Of a stretch of DNA of 64,000 nt, positions 18,155 through 25,752 are shown in pieces (the stretch's first letter is position 1; each line of letters begins with the position of its first letter). The stretch is from Mesorhizobium hawassense. GTDB taxonomy: Bacteria > Pseudomonadota > Alphaproteobacteria > Rhizobiales > Rhizobiaceae. Both the position numbers and the translations under genes were made by a program. The notes beneath the pieces were generated by a model. That model was not told where the DNA came from. It did not search any database and saw only the letters and a program-made list of their open reading frames with translations. The stretch covers positions 186,001-250,000 of the forward strand of contig NZ_QMBP01000009.1 of NCBI RefSeq assembly GCF_003289945.1, given 5' to 3'.

Positions 18155-18650
18155 AAGCCCCTGCCCGCTTGCGGCGCTCATACATCATCACCAGCGTCTC
18201 GGCGGTCAGCGCCGGCTTCTGCTCGCCTTCGATCTCGACGGTGTTGGCCGCCTTCATCAGGTACTGGCCGGGACCGCGGTCCTCCATGGAAAGCAGCGTG
18301 GTCCGCAGCCGGATGCGCGCGCCGGCCTTGACCGGCGCCAGGAAGCGCACCTTGTCGAAGCCGTAGTTGAAGGCGGCCTGGGTGTTTTCCGGCACGATGC
18401 CCATCTCCAGCGCCAGCGCCCCGATGATCGACAGGGTCAGATAGCCATGCGCGATAGTGGTACGGAACGGGCTCTGCCGTTTTGCCCGCTCGGGATCGAC
18501 ATGGATCCACTGATGGTCGCCCGTGCACTCGGCGAACTGGTCGATACGCACCTGATCGACCGTCGTCCAGCCGGACACGCCGAGCTCCTGTCCGGACATC
18601 GTGCGCAACTGTTCGAAGGTCGGCGGCGTTTTCGGCCGTGTCTCCGTCAT
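18153..18650 (-). CDS. MaoC-like (R)-hydratase
   Basis: A 165-residue single hotdog MaoC dehydratase. The catalytic Asp/His motif is DQFAECTGDHQWIHVDPERA (about residues 37-56), followed by TTIAHGYLTLSI. These enzymes hydrate enoyl-CoA; relatives include NodN and PhaJ. A phasin-like gene lies next to it on the same strand, which hints at a role near polyhydroxyalkanoate metabolism, but the family is broad. The stop codon is inside the terminal inverted repeat at 18136-18154. Confidence 0.85.
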   Translation of the reverse strand: MTETRPKTPPTFEQLRTMSGQELGVSGWTTVDQVRIDQFAECTGDHQWIHVDPERAKRQSPFRTTIAHGYLTLSIIGALALEMGIVPENTQAAFNYGFDKVRFLAPVKAGARIRLRTTLLSMEDRGPGQYLMKAANTVEIEGEQKPALTAETLVMMYERRKRAGA

Positions 18651-18829
18651 TCCTGCCTTCCCATCACTCCCTCATGTCTCCCGACCATGAAGCGGCGGCC
18701 TTTGTCAATTCGTGGCCGCGCTATTTTCGCCGGTAGAGTTGATGCTTTCGCGGCGAGCCAGAACGCGCGGCGCACAAGCCGGTTGCATATCAGCGCGACC
18801 TGAATTGCAAGCCAGGAATGCCGGCCAGT

Positions 18830-19258
18830 CTATTTCTTCTCGTATCCGGCGCGGATTTCCGCCATCGCATCCCTGATCCGGTCGCGCAGGATCTCGACCG
18901 ATTCGGTGCTGGATTTCCGCACGAGATCAGCCACTTCGCTGGCATTCTTCAGCGTCGTCTCGAACGACCTGCGGGCAAATTCTGCCTGCTTGGTCATCAG
19001 CTCCTGCGGATTGCCGGGCGTCTGATAGTTCTGCGCCATCCGGGTGACCTCGTGCATGGCGTTCTGCACCATCTCATGCTGCCTCGCCAGCACCGAGGAG
19101 GCACCGGCCGCACTCGTCCTTGCCGACTTTTCCAGCGCCTCCAGGTTCTTGCGATGATGATCGAGGATCGCCTGGACATCGACATGCGGCAGCTTGAGGT
19201 CGCGGCCGAACCTGCTGAACATGTCGAGGAACGAGTCGGATTCCGGTTGTTTTGCCAT
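18830..19258 (-). CDS. Phasin family protein
   Basis: A 142-residue, mainly helical and highly charged protein with a phasin-type central region (QAILDHHRKNLEALEKSARTS, ARQHEMVQNAMHEVTRMAQN, MTKQAEFARRSFETTLKNA, then ESVEILRDRIRDAMAEIRAG). Phasins coat polyhydroxybutyrate granules. ATG 19258 follows GGGAGG; the longer open frame to 19303 runs into a palindromic repeat and is not used. Confidence 0.82.
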   Translation of the reverse strand: MAKQPESDSFLDMFSRFGRDLKLPHVDVQAILDHHRKNLEALEKSARTSAAGASSVLARQHEMVQNAMHEVTRMAQNYQTPGNPQELMTKQAEFARRSFETTLKNASEVADLVRKSSTESVEILRDRIRDAMAEIRAGYEKK

Positions 19259-19299
19259 GCTATGCCTCCCGTTTTGCCGCGTTCGCGGCGTCCCCAAGA

Positions 19300-19396
19300 G
19301 CAATCCCAGGAAATGTGTTTACGGTTTTCCGCCCGGAATTGCGTAAAGCAAAGAGATAGAGCGGTTCACCGTTTCACGGAAACGGCGAACCGCTCT
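19300..19396 (+). repeat. Composite palindrome, family A plus hairpin B
   Basis: Copy 3 of family A (19300-19342, with a few substitutions) is followed after 15 nt by hairpin B at 19358-19396: AGAGCGGTTC-A-CCGTTTC pairing with GAAACGG-C-GAACCGCTCT, an 18-bp stem with one mismatch and a 3-nt loop. Located upstream of the phasin gene and downstream of DUF445. Confidence 0.85.
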
Positions 19397-19424
19397 AGGG
19401 AGAATAGTGCGCCGTGTGCCGGCG

Positions 19425-20720
19425 TCAATTGACGAGAAACAGCCGCTCCGCCGTATAGAGCGCCAGGCCTGCAAGCCCGCCGATGATCATGCCGTTGAAA
19501 CGGATATATTGCAGGTCCTTGCCGATGTTCATCTCGATCAGCCGCGTCAGTTGCGCCAGGTCCCAGCGCTTGACCTGATCGGCGATGAATTTCGACACCC
19601 CGCTCTTCTGGCTCTCGACGAACGAGGCCAGCGCCACGACGAAGCCCTGGTTCATGTCGGCCCTGATATGGGCATCGTCAGCCAGATGCCGGCCGATCTC
19701 GACGAACATGTTGGCGAGGTGCTCGCGGATCATGGAGTTCGAAGCGTTGACGTCCTGCTCGATGAACAGGCGAAGGCTTATCCACGCATCACCGGCCAGC
19801 GCCCTCACCTCCGGGCGGCCGAGAAAATCGCGCTTCAGCTTCTCGGCGCGCCTTGCATACTGCTTCGACGTCCTTAGCCGCTCGATGAAGCCAAGCGTGA
19901 AGCGGTCGAATTCGGCGCGCATTGGATGATCGGGATCGGCCCGCACCTCCTCGAGCAATGATCCGGCCGAAGCGACGATCTTCTTCAACAGATAGGCATC
20001 GGCGCGGAACAGGTTGAACAGCGACGGCAATTCCTCGCGGATCTTTTCGCGCATCGTCGCCAGCGCCTGCTCGTCATTGAGGAAACGCCCGACGACCCGA
20101 GTGAACTCGTCGAACAGCTTCTGGTGTCGGCGATCGTCGGTCAGCGCCGACAGAAGGTCTGCCGCGAGCGGCGCCAGCGGCACTTTCTCGACCTGCTCCA
20201 GCATGCGGCTGGTGACGAAGTCGCGCAGACCGGACTGCTCCACCGCCGTCAGCGTCTGCGGCACCAGCCGCGCGACGAATCGCGACAGGTCGGCGGCGCG
20301 TTCGGCATCGGCCAGCCAGTCGGCGACCAGAGCGGCGAAGTCGGCCTCGGCCAGCTTTTCGCGCACCGGATCCGGCGCCAGGAAATTGGCCTCGATGAAG
20401 CGGCCGAGATTGTCGGCGATGCGGTGCTGGTTCTCCGGGATGATGGCGGTGTGCGGGATCGGTAGCCCGAGCGGCCGCCGAAACAGCGCCACCACGGCAT
20501 ACCAGTCGGCGATGCCGCCGATGGTCGCCGCCTCGGCGAAAGCCGCGACGAAGCCAAGCCACGAATAGGTGGCCTGGAACGACTTCGCCAGCGCAAACAC
20601 GAGAATGCAAAACGCGAGCGCGGCGGCGGCGATGAATTTGGTCCGCCGCAATGCCGAGAGCTTCGCCTGCGCGTCGGCGTCGAATCGAACCGACGCGAGA
20701 GCCGGAGCTGACTGTGACAT
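19425..20720 (-). CDS. DUF445 family membrane protein
   Basis: A 431-residue DUF445 protein. An N-terminal membrane segment (TKFIAAAALAFCILVFALAK) is followed by the conserved AFAEAATIGGIADWYAVVAL block with LFRRPLGLPIPHTAIIPEN, a long helical middle, and a second hydrophobic segment at the C-terminus (FNGMIIGGLAGLALYTAERL). The family function is unknown. ATG 20720 (MSQSAPALAS) is preferred over GTG 20750. It is divergent from rirA. Confidence 0.88.
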   Translation of the reverse strand: MSQSAPALASVRFDADAQAKLSALRRTKFIAAAALAFCILVFALAKSFQATYSWLGFVAAFAEAATIGGIADWYAVVALFRRPLGLPIPHTAIIPENQHRIADNLGRFIEANFLAPDPVREKLAEADFAALVADWLADAERAADLSRFVARLVPQTLTAVEQSGLRDFVTSRMLEQVEKVPLAPLAADLLSALTDDRRHQKLFDEFTRVVGRFLNDEQALATMREKIREELPSLFNLFRADAYLLKKIVASAGSLLEEVRADPDHPMRAEFDRFTLGFIERLRTSKQYARRAEKLKRDFLGRPEVRALAGDAWISLRLFIEQDVNASNSMIREHLANMFVEIGRHLADDAHIRADMNQGFVVALASFVESQKSGVSKFIADQVKRWDLAQLTRLIEMNIGKDLQYIRFNGMIIGGLAGLALYTAERLFLVN

Positions 20721-20868
20721 GGAAAGGCCGTTTCCTGTTTGCACTTGCACCTATCTAGGGTCTACGCCCGCGAAACGCTCGCTCGAAGCGCAAAGGCGCG
20801 TATCGGATCGCCATAAGCGCCGGCATGCACAAAAAGTTGACACGATTATTCAGCTATGTGGCTGTCCA

Positions 20869-20887
20869 GTCTGGAATAGTTCCAAAC
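20869..20887. promoter_or_regulatory. Irr/ICE-like dyad in the rirA promoter
   Basis: A near-perfect dyad GTCTGGAA-TAG-TTCCAAAC lies 46 bp upstream of the rirA start codon; a TTGACA box is at 20837-20842. The GAA-N3-TTC core resembles iron control elements bound by Irr in Rhizobiales. Assignment to Irr is inference. Confidence 0.4.
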
Positions 20888-20932
20888 TATGGGCCATATT
20901 CCGGCACAAGCTAATATTTTCGCGAGGACACC

Positions 20933-21394
20933 ATGCGGCTCACGCGCCAGACCAATTATGCGATGCGCATCCTGATGTATTGCGCCGCGAATACCGAGAG
21001 GCTGAGCCGCATCCCCGAGATCGCGGCCGCTTATTCAGTGTCGGAATTGTTCCTGTTCAAGATCCTGCAGCCGCTGGTCGAGGCCGGCCTGGTAGAGACC
21101 GTTCGCGGCCGCAATGGCGGCGTACGCCTGGGTCGTCCGGCCGAGCAGATCAACCTGTTCGATGTCGTGCGCGTAACCGAAGAGAGTTTTGCGATGGCCG
21201 AATGCTTCGAGAATGACGCGGCGGAATGCCCGCTGGTCGACAGCTGCGCCCTGAATTCGGCGCTGCGCGAGGCGCTCAACGCCTTCTTCGCCGTGCTGTC
21301 CCGCTACACGATCGCCGACCTCGTCGCGGCGCGGCCGAACGTGCGCCATCTCCTCGGCATCGACCTTCTGGAGCAGCGCGCCCCTGCGGCGTGA
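20933..21394 (+). CDS. rirA: Iron-responsive Rrf2-family regulator RirA
   Basis: A 153-residue Rrf2 protein that closely matches rhizobial RirA as I know it: MRLTRQTNYAMRILMYCAAN start, then SRIPEIAAAYSVSELFLFKI, VRGRNGGVRL, and the Fe-S cluster cysteines C91, C99 and C105 (AECF...ECPLVDSC). RirA carries an iron-sulfur cluster and represses iron-uptake genes under iron sufficiency. Here it lies next to the hmu heme-uptake genes, convergent with hmuV. A GCGAGGACACC ribosome binding site precedes the ATG. The candidate Irr-like dyad upstream suggests cross-regulation. Confidence 0.93.
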   Translation: MRLTRQTNYAMRILMYCAANTERLSRIPEIAAAYSVSELFLFKILQPLVEAGLVETVRGRNGGVRLGRPAEQINLFDVVRVTEESFAMAECFENDAAECPLVDSCALNSALREALNAFFAVLSRYTIADLVAARPNVRHLLGIDLLEQRAPAA

Positions 21395-21428
21395 ACCTGC
21401 ACGCCGCCTCGCCGGAAACATCGTCGGC

Positions 21429-22217
21429 TTAGGCAGCCGATTGCGGCAAAACAAATGGCACGCTGCCCGTAGGCAGCGCGCCGACCTTCAGGTGGCAGTC
21501 GAAAACCCTCTCGATCAGCTTATCATTGAGCACGTCCATCGGTGCGCCCGAGGCGGCCAGTTGGCCACGATGCAGCACGAAAATGCGATCGGCATACATG
21601 GCGGTCAAATTGAGGTCGTGCAGGATCGCCACCACGCCGCCGCCGCGCCGAGCGAAATCGCGCGCGATGTTCATGATGATGAGCTGATGCTTGACGTCGA
21701 GGCTGGAGACCGGCTCGTCGAGGAAAAGAAAGCGCGGCCTGCCCTCGAGCACCGGCGCCCAGACCTGGCACAGCACGCGGGCAAGCTGCACGCGCTGCTG
21801 CTCGCCGCCGGAAAGCTCCTGGTAGAAACGGCCGGCAAATCCATCGAGGTCGACGCGCGCCAGCGCCCGCTCCGGCAGGCGCTGATCCTCGCCGGGCAGC
21901 ACGCCCGAGCGTCCGCCGATCAGGCCGAGCCGCACGATCTCGCGCACGGTGAAGGGAAAGGACAGCGCCGTCGATTGCGGCAGCACCGCGCGCAGCGTTG
22001 CCGCCTCCACCGGCTTCATGGCTGAGAGGTCACGGCCATTGAGTGTCACCGTCCCGGTATAGGCCTGCTCGCCGGTCAGCGCCTTGAGCAGGGTCGTCTT
22101 GCCCGACCCGTTCGGTCCGACGATGGCCGACATCTCGCCGGGTCGCGCAACGAAATCGACATGCGACACGATGCGCTTGCCGCCGATCGCCACCGAGATG
22201 TCGCGCGCTTCGATCAT
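21429..22217 (-). CDS. hmuV: Heme ABC transporter ATP-binding protein HmuV
   Basis: A 262-residue ABC ATPase: Walker A GPNGSGKTTLLKAL (about residues 34-47), signature LSGGEQQRVQLARVL, Walker B RFLFLDEPVSSLD and a conserved His in AILHDLNLTAMYADR. It energises heme import through HmuU. ATG 22217 was chosen as the start of the ABC domain; it lies 7 bp after the hmuU stop. Last gene of the minus-strand hmuP-hmuS-hmuT-hmuU-hmuV run. Confidence 0.93.
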   Translation of the reverse strand: MIEARDISVAIGGKRIVSHVDFVARPGEMSAIVGPNGSGKTTLLKALTGEQAYTGTVTLNGRDLSAMKPVEAATLRAVLPQSTALSFPFTVREIVRLGLIGGRSGVLPGEDQRLPERALARVDLDGFAGRFYQELSGGEQQRVQLARVLCQVWAPVLEGRPRFLFLDEPVSSLDVKHQLIIMNIARDFARRGGGVVAILHDLNLTAMYADRIFVLHRGQLAASGAPMDVLNDKLIERVFDCHLKVGALPTGSVPFVLPQSAA

Positions 22218-22224
22218 GGCAGGC

Positions 22225-23325
22225 TCACAAATCGACGATGCCGCGGTTGCGCAGCAGTATCCACAGGAAGAACGGCGCCCCGGCGACCGCCGTGACGATG
22301 CCGATCGGCAGCTCGGCCGGCGCCACAATGGTGCGCGCGACCGCGTCGGCGAGAAGCAGCATCGTGGCGCCGAGCAGGGCCGAGGCCGGCAGCAGATAGC
22401 GATTGTCCGGGCCGATCGCGAGCCGCAGGACATGCGGCACGACGATGCCGATGAAACCGATGCCGCCGCTGACCGCGACCGAAGCGCCGACCGCCGCCGA
22501 CACGCCGACGATGGCTATGTACTTCAAGCGCTGCACCGGGATGCCGAGATGGCCCGCTGTCGCTTCGCCGAGCGCCAGCGCGTTGAGGCCGCGCGACAGG
22601 AATGGCATCGCCGACAACGCCAACACGATCACCGGCCCGACGGTGCTGACCTTCGCCCATGTCGCGCCGGCCAGCGAGCCGAGCTGCCAGAATGTCAGGT
22701 CGCGCAATTGCCGATCGTCGGCCATGAAGATCAGAACGCCGGTGAGCGCCATGGCCAAAGCACTGATGGCGATGCCGGCAAGCAGCATCGTGGCGACCGA
22801 TGTGCGCCCCTGGCGCGTGGCTATGGCATAGAGCAGCAACGTCACCGCTAGACCGCCGGAGAAAGCTGCCAGCGGCAACGCCAGAGCGCCAAGCGCCAGC
22901 GTGACCGGCGCAAGCCATGTGGCGCCCAAAACGATGATCGCCACCGCGCCGAGGCCGGAGCCGGCGGAGACGCCGATCAGGCCGGGATCGGCAAGCGGGT
23001 TGCGGAACAGCCCCTGCATCACCGCCCCGCAAACGGCGAGTGCGGCGCCGATGAGCACACCGAGCAGCACCCGTGGCATGCGGATGTCGTAGACGATCAG
23101 CTGGTCGCGCGCGGCCAGCACCGCATCGGCCGGCACGGCGCCGATGAACCAGTCGCGAATGACGCGAACGGCCGACGCATCGGAAGCGCCCGATGTCAGC
23201 GACAGGAACACGCAGAGCGCAAGCGCCAGGCACAACAGCAGGATGACGGACCTTGCCCGCACCGAGCGGTCGCCGTCGGCTGCCATCGCCCTGCCCGCGG
23301 CGCCGGCAATAGACTGTTCGGCCAT
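22225..23325 (-). CDS. hmuU: Heme ABC transporter permease HmuU
   Basis: A 366-residue FecCD/BtuC-type permease with about ten membrane segments. Recognisable motifs are RMPRVLLGVLIGAALAVCG, MQGLFRNPLADPGLIGVS, and GIGFIGIVVPHVLR near the ATPase coupling helix. It forms the inner-membrane channel for heme with HmuV and the periplasmic HmuT. ATG 23325 starts MAEQSIAGAAG; the gene begins 8 bp after the hmuT stop. Confidence 0.93.
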   Translation of the reverse strand: MAEQSIAGAAGRAMAADGDRSVRARSVILLLCLALALCVFLSLTSGASDASAVRVIRDWFIGAVPADAVLAARDQLIVYDIRMPRVLLGVLIGAALAVCGAVMQGLFRNPLADPGLIGVSAGSGLGAVAIIVLGATWLAPVTLALGALALPLAAFSGGLAVTLLLYAIATRQGRTSVATMLLAGIAISALAMALTGVLIFMADDRQLRDLTFWQLGSLAGATWAKVSTVGPVIVLALSAMPFLSRGLNALALGEATAGHLGIPVQRLKYIAIVGVSAAVGASVAVSGGIGFIGIVVPHVLRLAIGPDNRYLLPASALLGATMLLLADAVARTIVAPAELPIGIVTAVAGAPFFLWILLRNRGIVDL

Positions 23326-23333
23326 CTCGCCGC

Positions 23334-24227
23334 TCAGTCCGTGACCTGGTTGCCATAGAGCGAAACGGCAAGATCGTGGATGGCTTCCGCCGTGCGCGGG
23401 CCGAAGCCGAGAAGGTAGCCGCCCCACATGCTGATCATCTTGCGGTTCGTGCCCGCCGGGGTCGAGGCGATTGCCGGGTTGGCGAACAACTCGTCTTCCG
23501 AGATCGGCGGTCCGCCGCCCTTCATCGTCAGGATGAAATCCGGCTTGGCGCTGACGATCGCCTCGTCCGTCATCGGCTTGTAACCGGAGAAGCCCTCGAC
23601 CGCGTTGACGGCGCCAGCGAGCTTGATGATGCCATCGGCCGCTGTGCCGCTGCCGGCGGCGAGGATCTTGCCGCCCTGGGTCGAGAGCACGAACAGCACA
23701 CGCTTGCGATCCTTGATCGACGCCGTCTGCTTCTCGGCCGCCGTCAGCTTGGCATCCGTCTCCGCGGCAAGCTTCTCCGCCTTGGCATCGACCCCCAGCG
23801 TCTTGCCGACGACGCGGATCTTTTCGAGGATGCCTTCGTGGTTGAAGTGATCCGGCACTTCGATATACGGCACTCTCGATTTCTTCAACACATCGACCGC
23901 TTCCTTCGGGCCGCTGCCCTGCAGCGCCAGGATTCCGGTCGGATTGACCGACAGGACACCCTCCGGCGAAAGCGCGCGCATATAGCCGACATCCGGCAAC
24001 TTCGCCGCCGCCTCGGGGTAGTTGCTGGTCGAATCGCGGGCGACGAGACGCCCCTCCTCGCCAAGCGCGTAGACGATCTCGGTGATCGAGCCGCCTATGG
24101 CGACGATCCGCGAGGTGTCGGAAAAGACGGTCGTTCCATCCTCGGCCCTGGTCGGCAGCGCGACAACGGCAAGCAGAACGCCCAGCATCGGCGCAAGCGC
24201 CGCGCGGAGACTGAAAGAAACACGCAT
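23334..24227 (-). CDS. hmuT: Periplasmic heme-binding protein HmuT
   Basis: A 297-residue substrate-binding protein of the heme/cobalamin type. It has a Sec signal peptide (MRVSFSLRAALAPMLGVLLA..ALPTRAED, cleavage about residue 28) and the TroA-like features RIVAIGGSITEIVYALGEE and ARDSTSNYPEAAAKLPDVGY; the tyrosine of the last segment is a known heme ligand position in ShuT/HmuT. It hands heme from the outer-membrane receptor to HmuUV. The gap to hmuS is 11 bp. Confidence 0.93.
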   Translation of the reverse strand: MRVSFSLRAALAPMLGVLLAVVALPTRAEDGTTVFSDTSRIVAIGGSITEIVYALGEEGRLVARDSTSNYPEAAAKLPDVGYMRALSPEGVLSVNPTGILALQGSGPKEAVDVLKKSRVPYIEVPDHFNHEGILEKIRVVGKTLGVDAKAEKLAAETDAKLTAAEKQTASIKDRKRVLFVLSTQGGKILAAGSGTAADGIIKLAGAVNAVEGFSGYKPMTDEAIVSAKPDFILTMKGGGPPISEDELFANPAIASTPAGTNRKMISMWGGYLLGFGPRTAEAIHDLAVSLYGNQVTD

Positions 24228-24238
24228 TGGGTCTTGCC

Positions 24239-25300
24239 TTATGCAGCGGTCGGATTGGGAATGCGCGGCAGGTTCTCGGCGAGAAACCGCCAGTCCTCGC
24301 GCTCGCTCTCGCCTTCATGGCGCTTGCCGAAGAACTGGATGATCATGCCGCCATTGGCGTCGTAAGCCTCGAGCGAGGTGACGTGGCCATCCTTGGTCGG
24401 CTTTCGCACCCCCCAGACTTCGTGGATGTGATCGGTCCTGAGATGCAGGTGGAAGGTCTCGTCAAGGACGTTGATCCACGGTCCCATCGGCTTCACAGAC
24501 TTGATCGGGCCGGAATGGATCTGGATGCAGCCACGATTGCCGACGAAGCACATAATCGGCATTTCGCCCTTCGCCGCGTGATGGAACATGGCGCCGACCG
24601 CGTCATTGTCGAGCAGCCAGGCATAGTCCTGGCCGACCATGCGCACCGCCTCGCGGCGGCTGAGCTTCAGCGTCTTCAGCATGCCGAAGAACTGATGCAC
24701 GTCGGTCATCCGGCTCCAGCGGTCGCGCAGATCGTCGATCGAGGCAACTGAGCCCTGTGCCTCGCCCTCTCCTTCCGCCGCGCTTGGGAGGATCGCGACG
24801 GTCGGTTCCTGGTTCGACGATTCAAGGGCCGCCACCAGCTTCTGGTAGGCGTAGAGGTTCGACGCCGGCCGCAGATGCACCTTGTGCACCGCCTCGCCCG
24901 CCGCATCGAAGAACTGCAGGCTGCGGCGGATCTCGCCATCGTCGCGCTTCTCGACGGCGAAGCCATGCGCCCAGACTTTCGGGAAGATGCGCAGGTCGAT
25001 GTTCTCGCCAAGCACCATGGCGTTGTGACTGCCGGTGACGACCTTGTCGTAGACGCCGATCTTTTCGTGCACGGCGCTTTCGTTGCGCGTCAACGCCATC
25101 ACCTCGCCGACCGCCTCGAGGCCGGTGAGAAGGTCGTTGACGCGCGGCTCGACGCGCACCGCGCTGACGCCGCAATGCGCCGCGACCAGTTCCGCTTCCG
25201 AAATGCCCAGTTGAGCGGCGAGATCGCGTTCCCGTATTTCCGGATTCTCTTCCCGCACCCGCCGGATTTCCTCCGGCGACGGCTTCACGCGCTGATCCAT
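24239..25300 (-). CDS. hmuS: Hemin-degrading / heme-carrier protein HmuS
   Basis: A 353-residue HemS/ChuS-family cytoplasmic protein with two tandem heme-utilisation domains: the first about residues 35-165 (VMALTRNESAVHEKIGVYDK, NIDLRIFPKVWAHGFAVEK), the second about 190-340 (DVHQFFGMLKTLKLSRREA, then NVLDETFHLHLRTDHIHEVW). It binds imported heme and aids its degradation or delivery. ATG 25300 lies 5 bases behind AGGTGG; a GTG at 25309 is possible. Part of the hmuPSTUV operon. Confidence 0.92.
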   Translation of the reverse strand: MDQRVKPSPEEIRRVREENPEIRERDLAAQLGISEAELVAAHCGVSAVRVEPRVNDLLTGLEAVGEVMALTRNESAVHEKIGVYDKVVTGSHNAMVLGENIDLRIFPKVWAHGFAVEKRDDGEIRRSLQFFDAAGEAVHKVHLRPASNLYAYQKLVAALESSNQEPTVAILPSAAEGEGEAQGSVASIDDLRDRWSRMTDVHQFFGMLKTLKLSRREAVRMVGQDYAWLLDNDAVGAMFHHAAKGEMPIMCFVGNRGCIQIHSGPIKSVKPMGPWINVLDETFHLHLRTDHIHEVWGVRKPTKDGHVTSLEAYDANGGMIIQFFGKRHEGESEREDWRFLAENLPRIPNPTAA

Positions 25301-25346
25301 GTCGTCCACCTGTAATGCCTGATGTCTGCTCGTCCGCCGATTCCGG

Positions 25347-25553
25347 TCACTTGTTGAGGATCAGCTTGCCCTGGCGGGTGATCTTCAAACGATAGAGCGC
25401 GCCATGGTGCTCGATGCCGATCTCGTGCTCGCCCTGGAACAGCGTGTTGCTGGACAGCGTCCTCACCGCCAGCGGCACCCTTTCGTACCGCATCTGTGTG
25501 TCGTCCGAACGGCGGACGCGATAGCGGAAGTCGTTGGGATTATGCGTGTTCAT
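25347..25553 (-). CDS. hmuP: Hemin uptake protein HmuP/HemP
   Basis: A 68-residue HemP-family protein ending in LYRLKITRQGKLILNK, the characteristic C-terminal signature. In Bradyrhizobium the homologue HmuP activates transcription of the heme receptor gene. It heads the minus-strand hmu operon and is divergent from hmuR; the shared promoter region carries two TGA-N9-TCA-type dyads. The middle residues ERVPLAVRTLSSNTLFQGEH are also typical of the family. Confidence 0.92.
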   Translation of the reverse strand: MNTHNPNDFRYRVRRSDDTQMRYERVPLAVRTLSSNTLFQGEHEIGIEHHGALYRLKITRQGKLILNK

Positions 25554-25616
25554 CGGGTCGGTCCTTTCCTCTGACGGCCACCTTGGCCGCCGCCTCGTAA
25601 ATGCCGATTCAATTCT

Positions 25617-25669
25617 TGACTCGAATAGTCATGTTTACTAGTCAGTGCATTACCGGACTAAATGAGTCA
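25617..25669. promoter_or_regulatory. Paired iron-responsive dyads (TGACT-N5-AGTCA)
   Basis: A perfect dyad TGACT-CGAAT-AGTCA at 25617-25631 and a near-perfect one, GGACT-AAATG-AGTCA, at 25655-25669, with centres 38 bp apart, lie between hmuP and hmuR. Each can be read as TGA-N9-TCA, which matches the iron-responsive operator pattern attributed to RirA as I recall it. An isolated half site (TAGTCAG) lies between them. rirA itself is 4.7 kb away. Confidence 0.6.
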
Positions 25670-25752
25670 ACATTTAACACGCCGGACATGATCAAAAATG
25701 CGAGCGAGCCACCAGCCAGCCAGCTACGAGCCTGAAAATCTGGAGTTGGGGC

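Noticed and set aside
23326..24318. Long N-terminal extension of HmuU
   Set aside because: It reads through hmuT in another frame; the permease begins at MAEQSIAG (23325).
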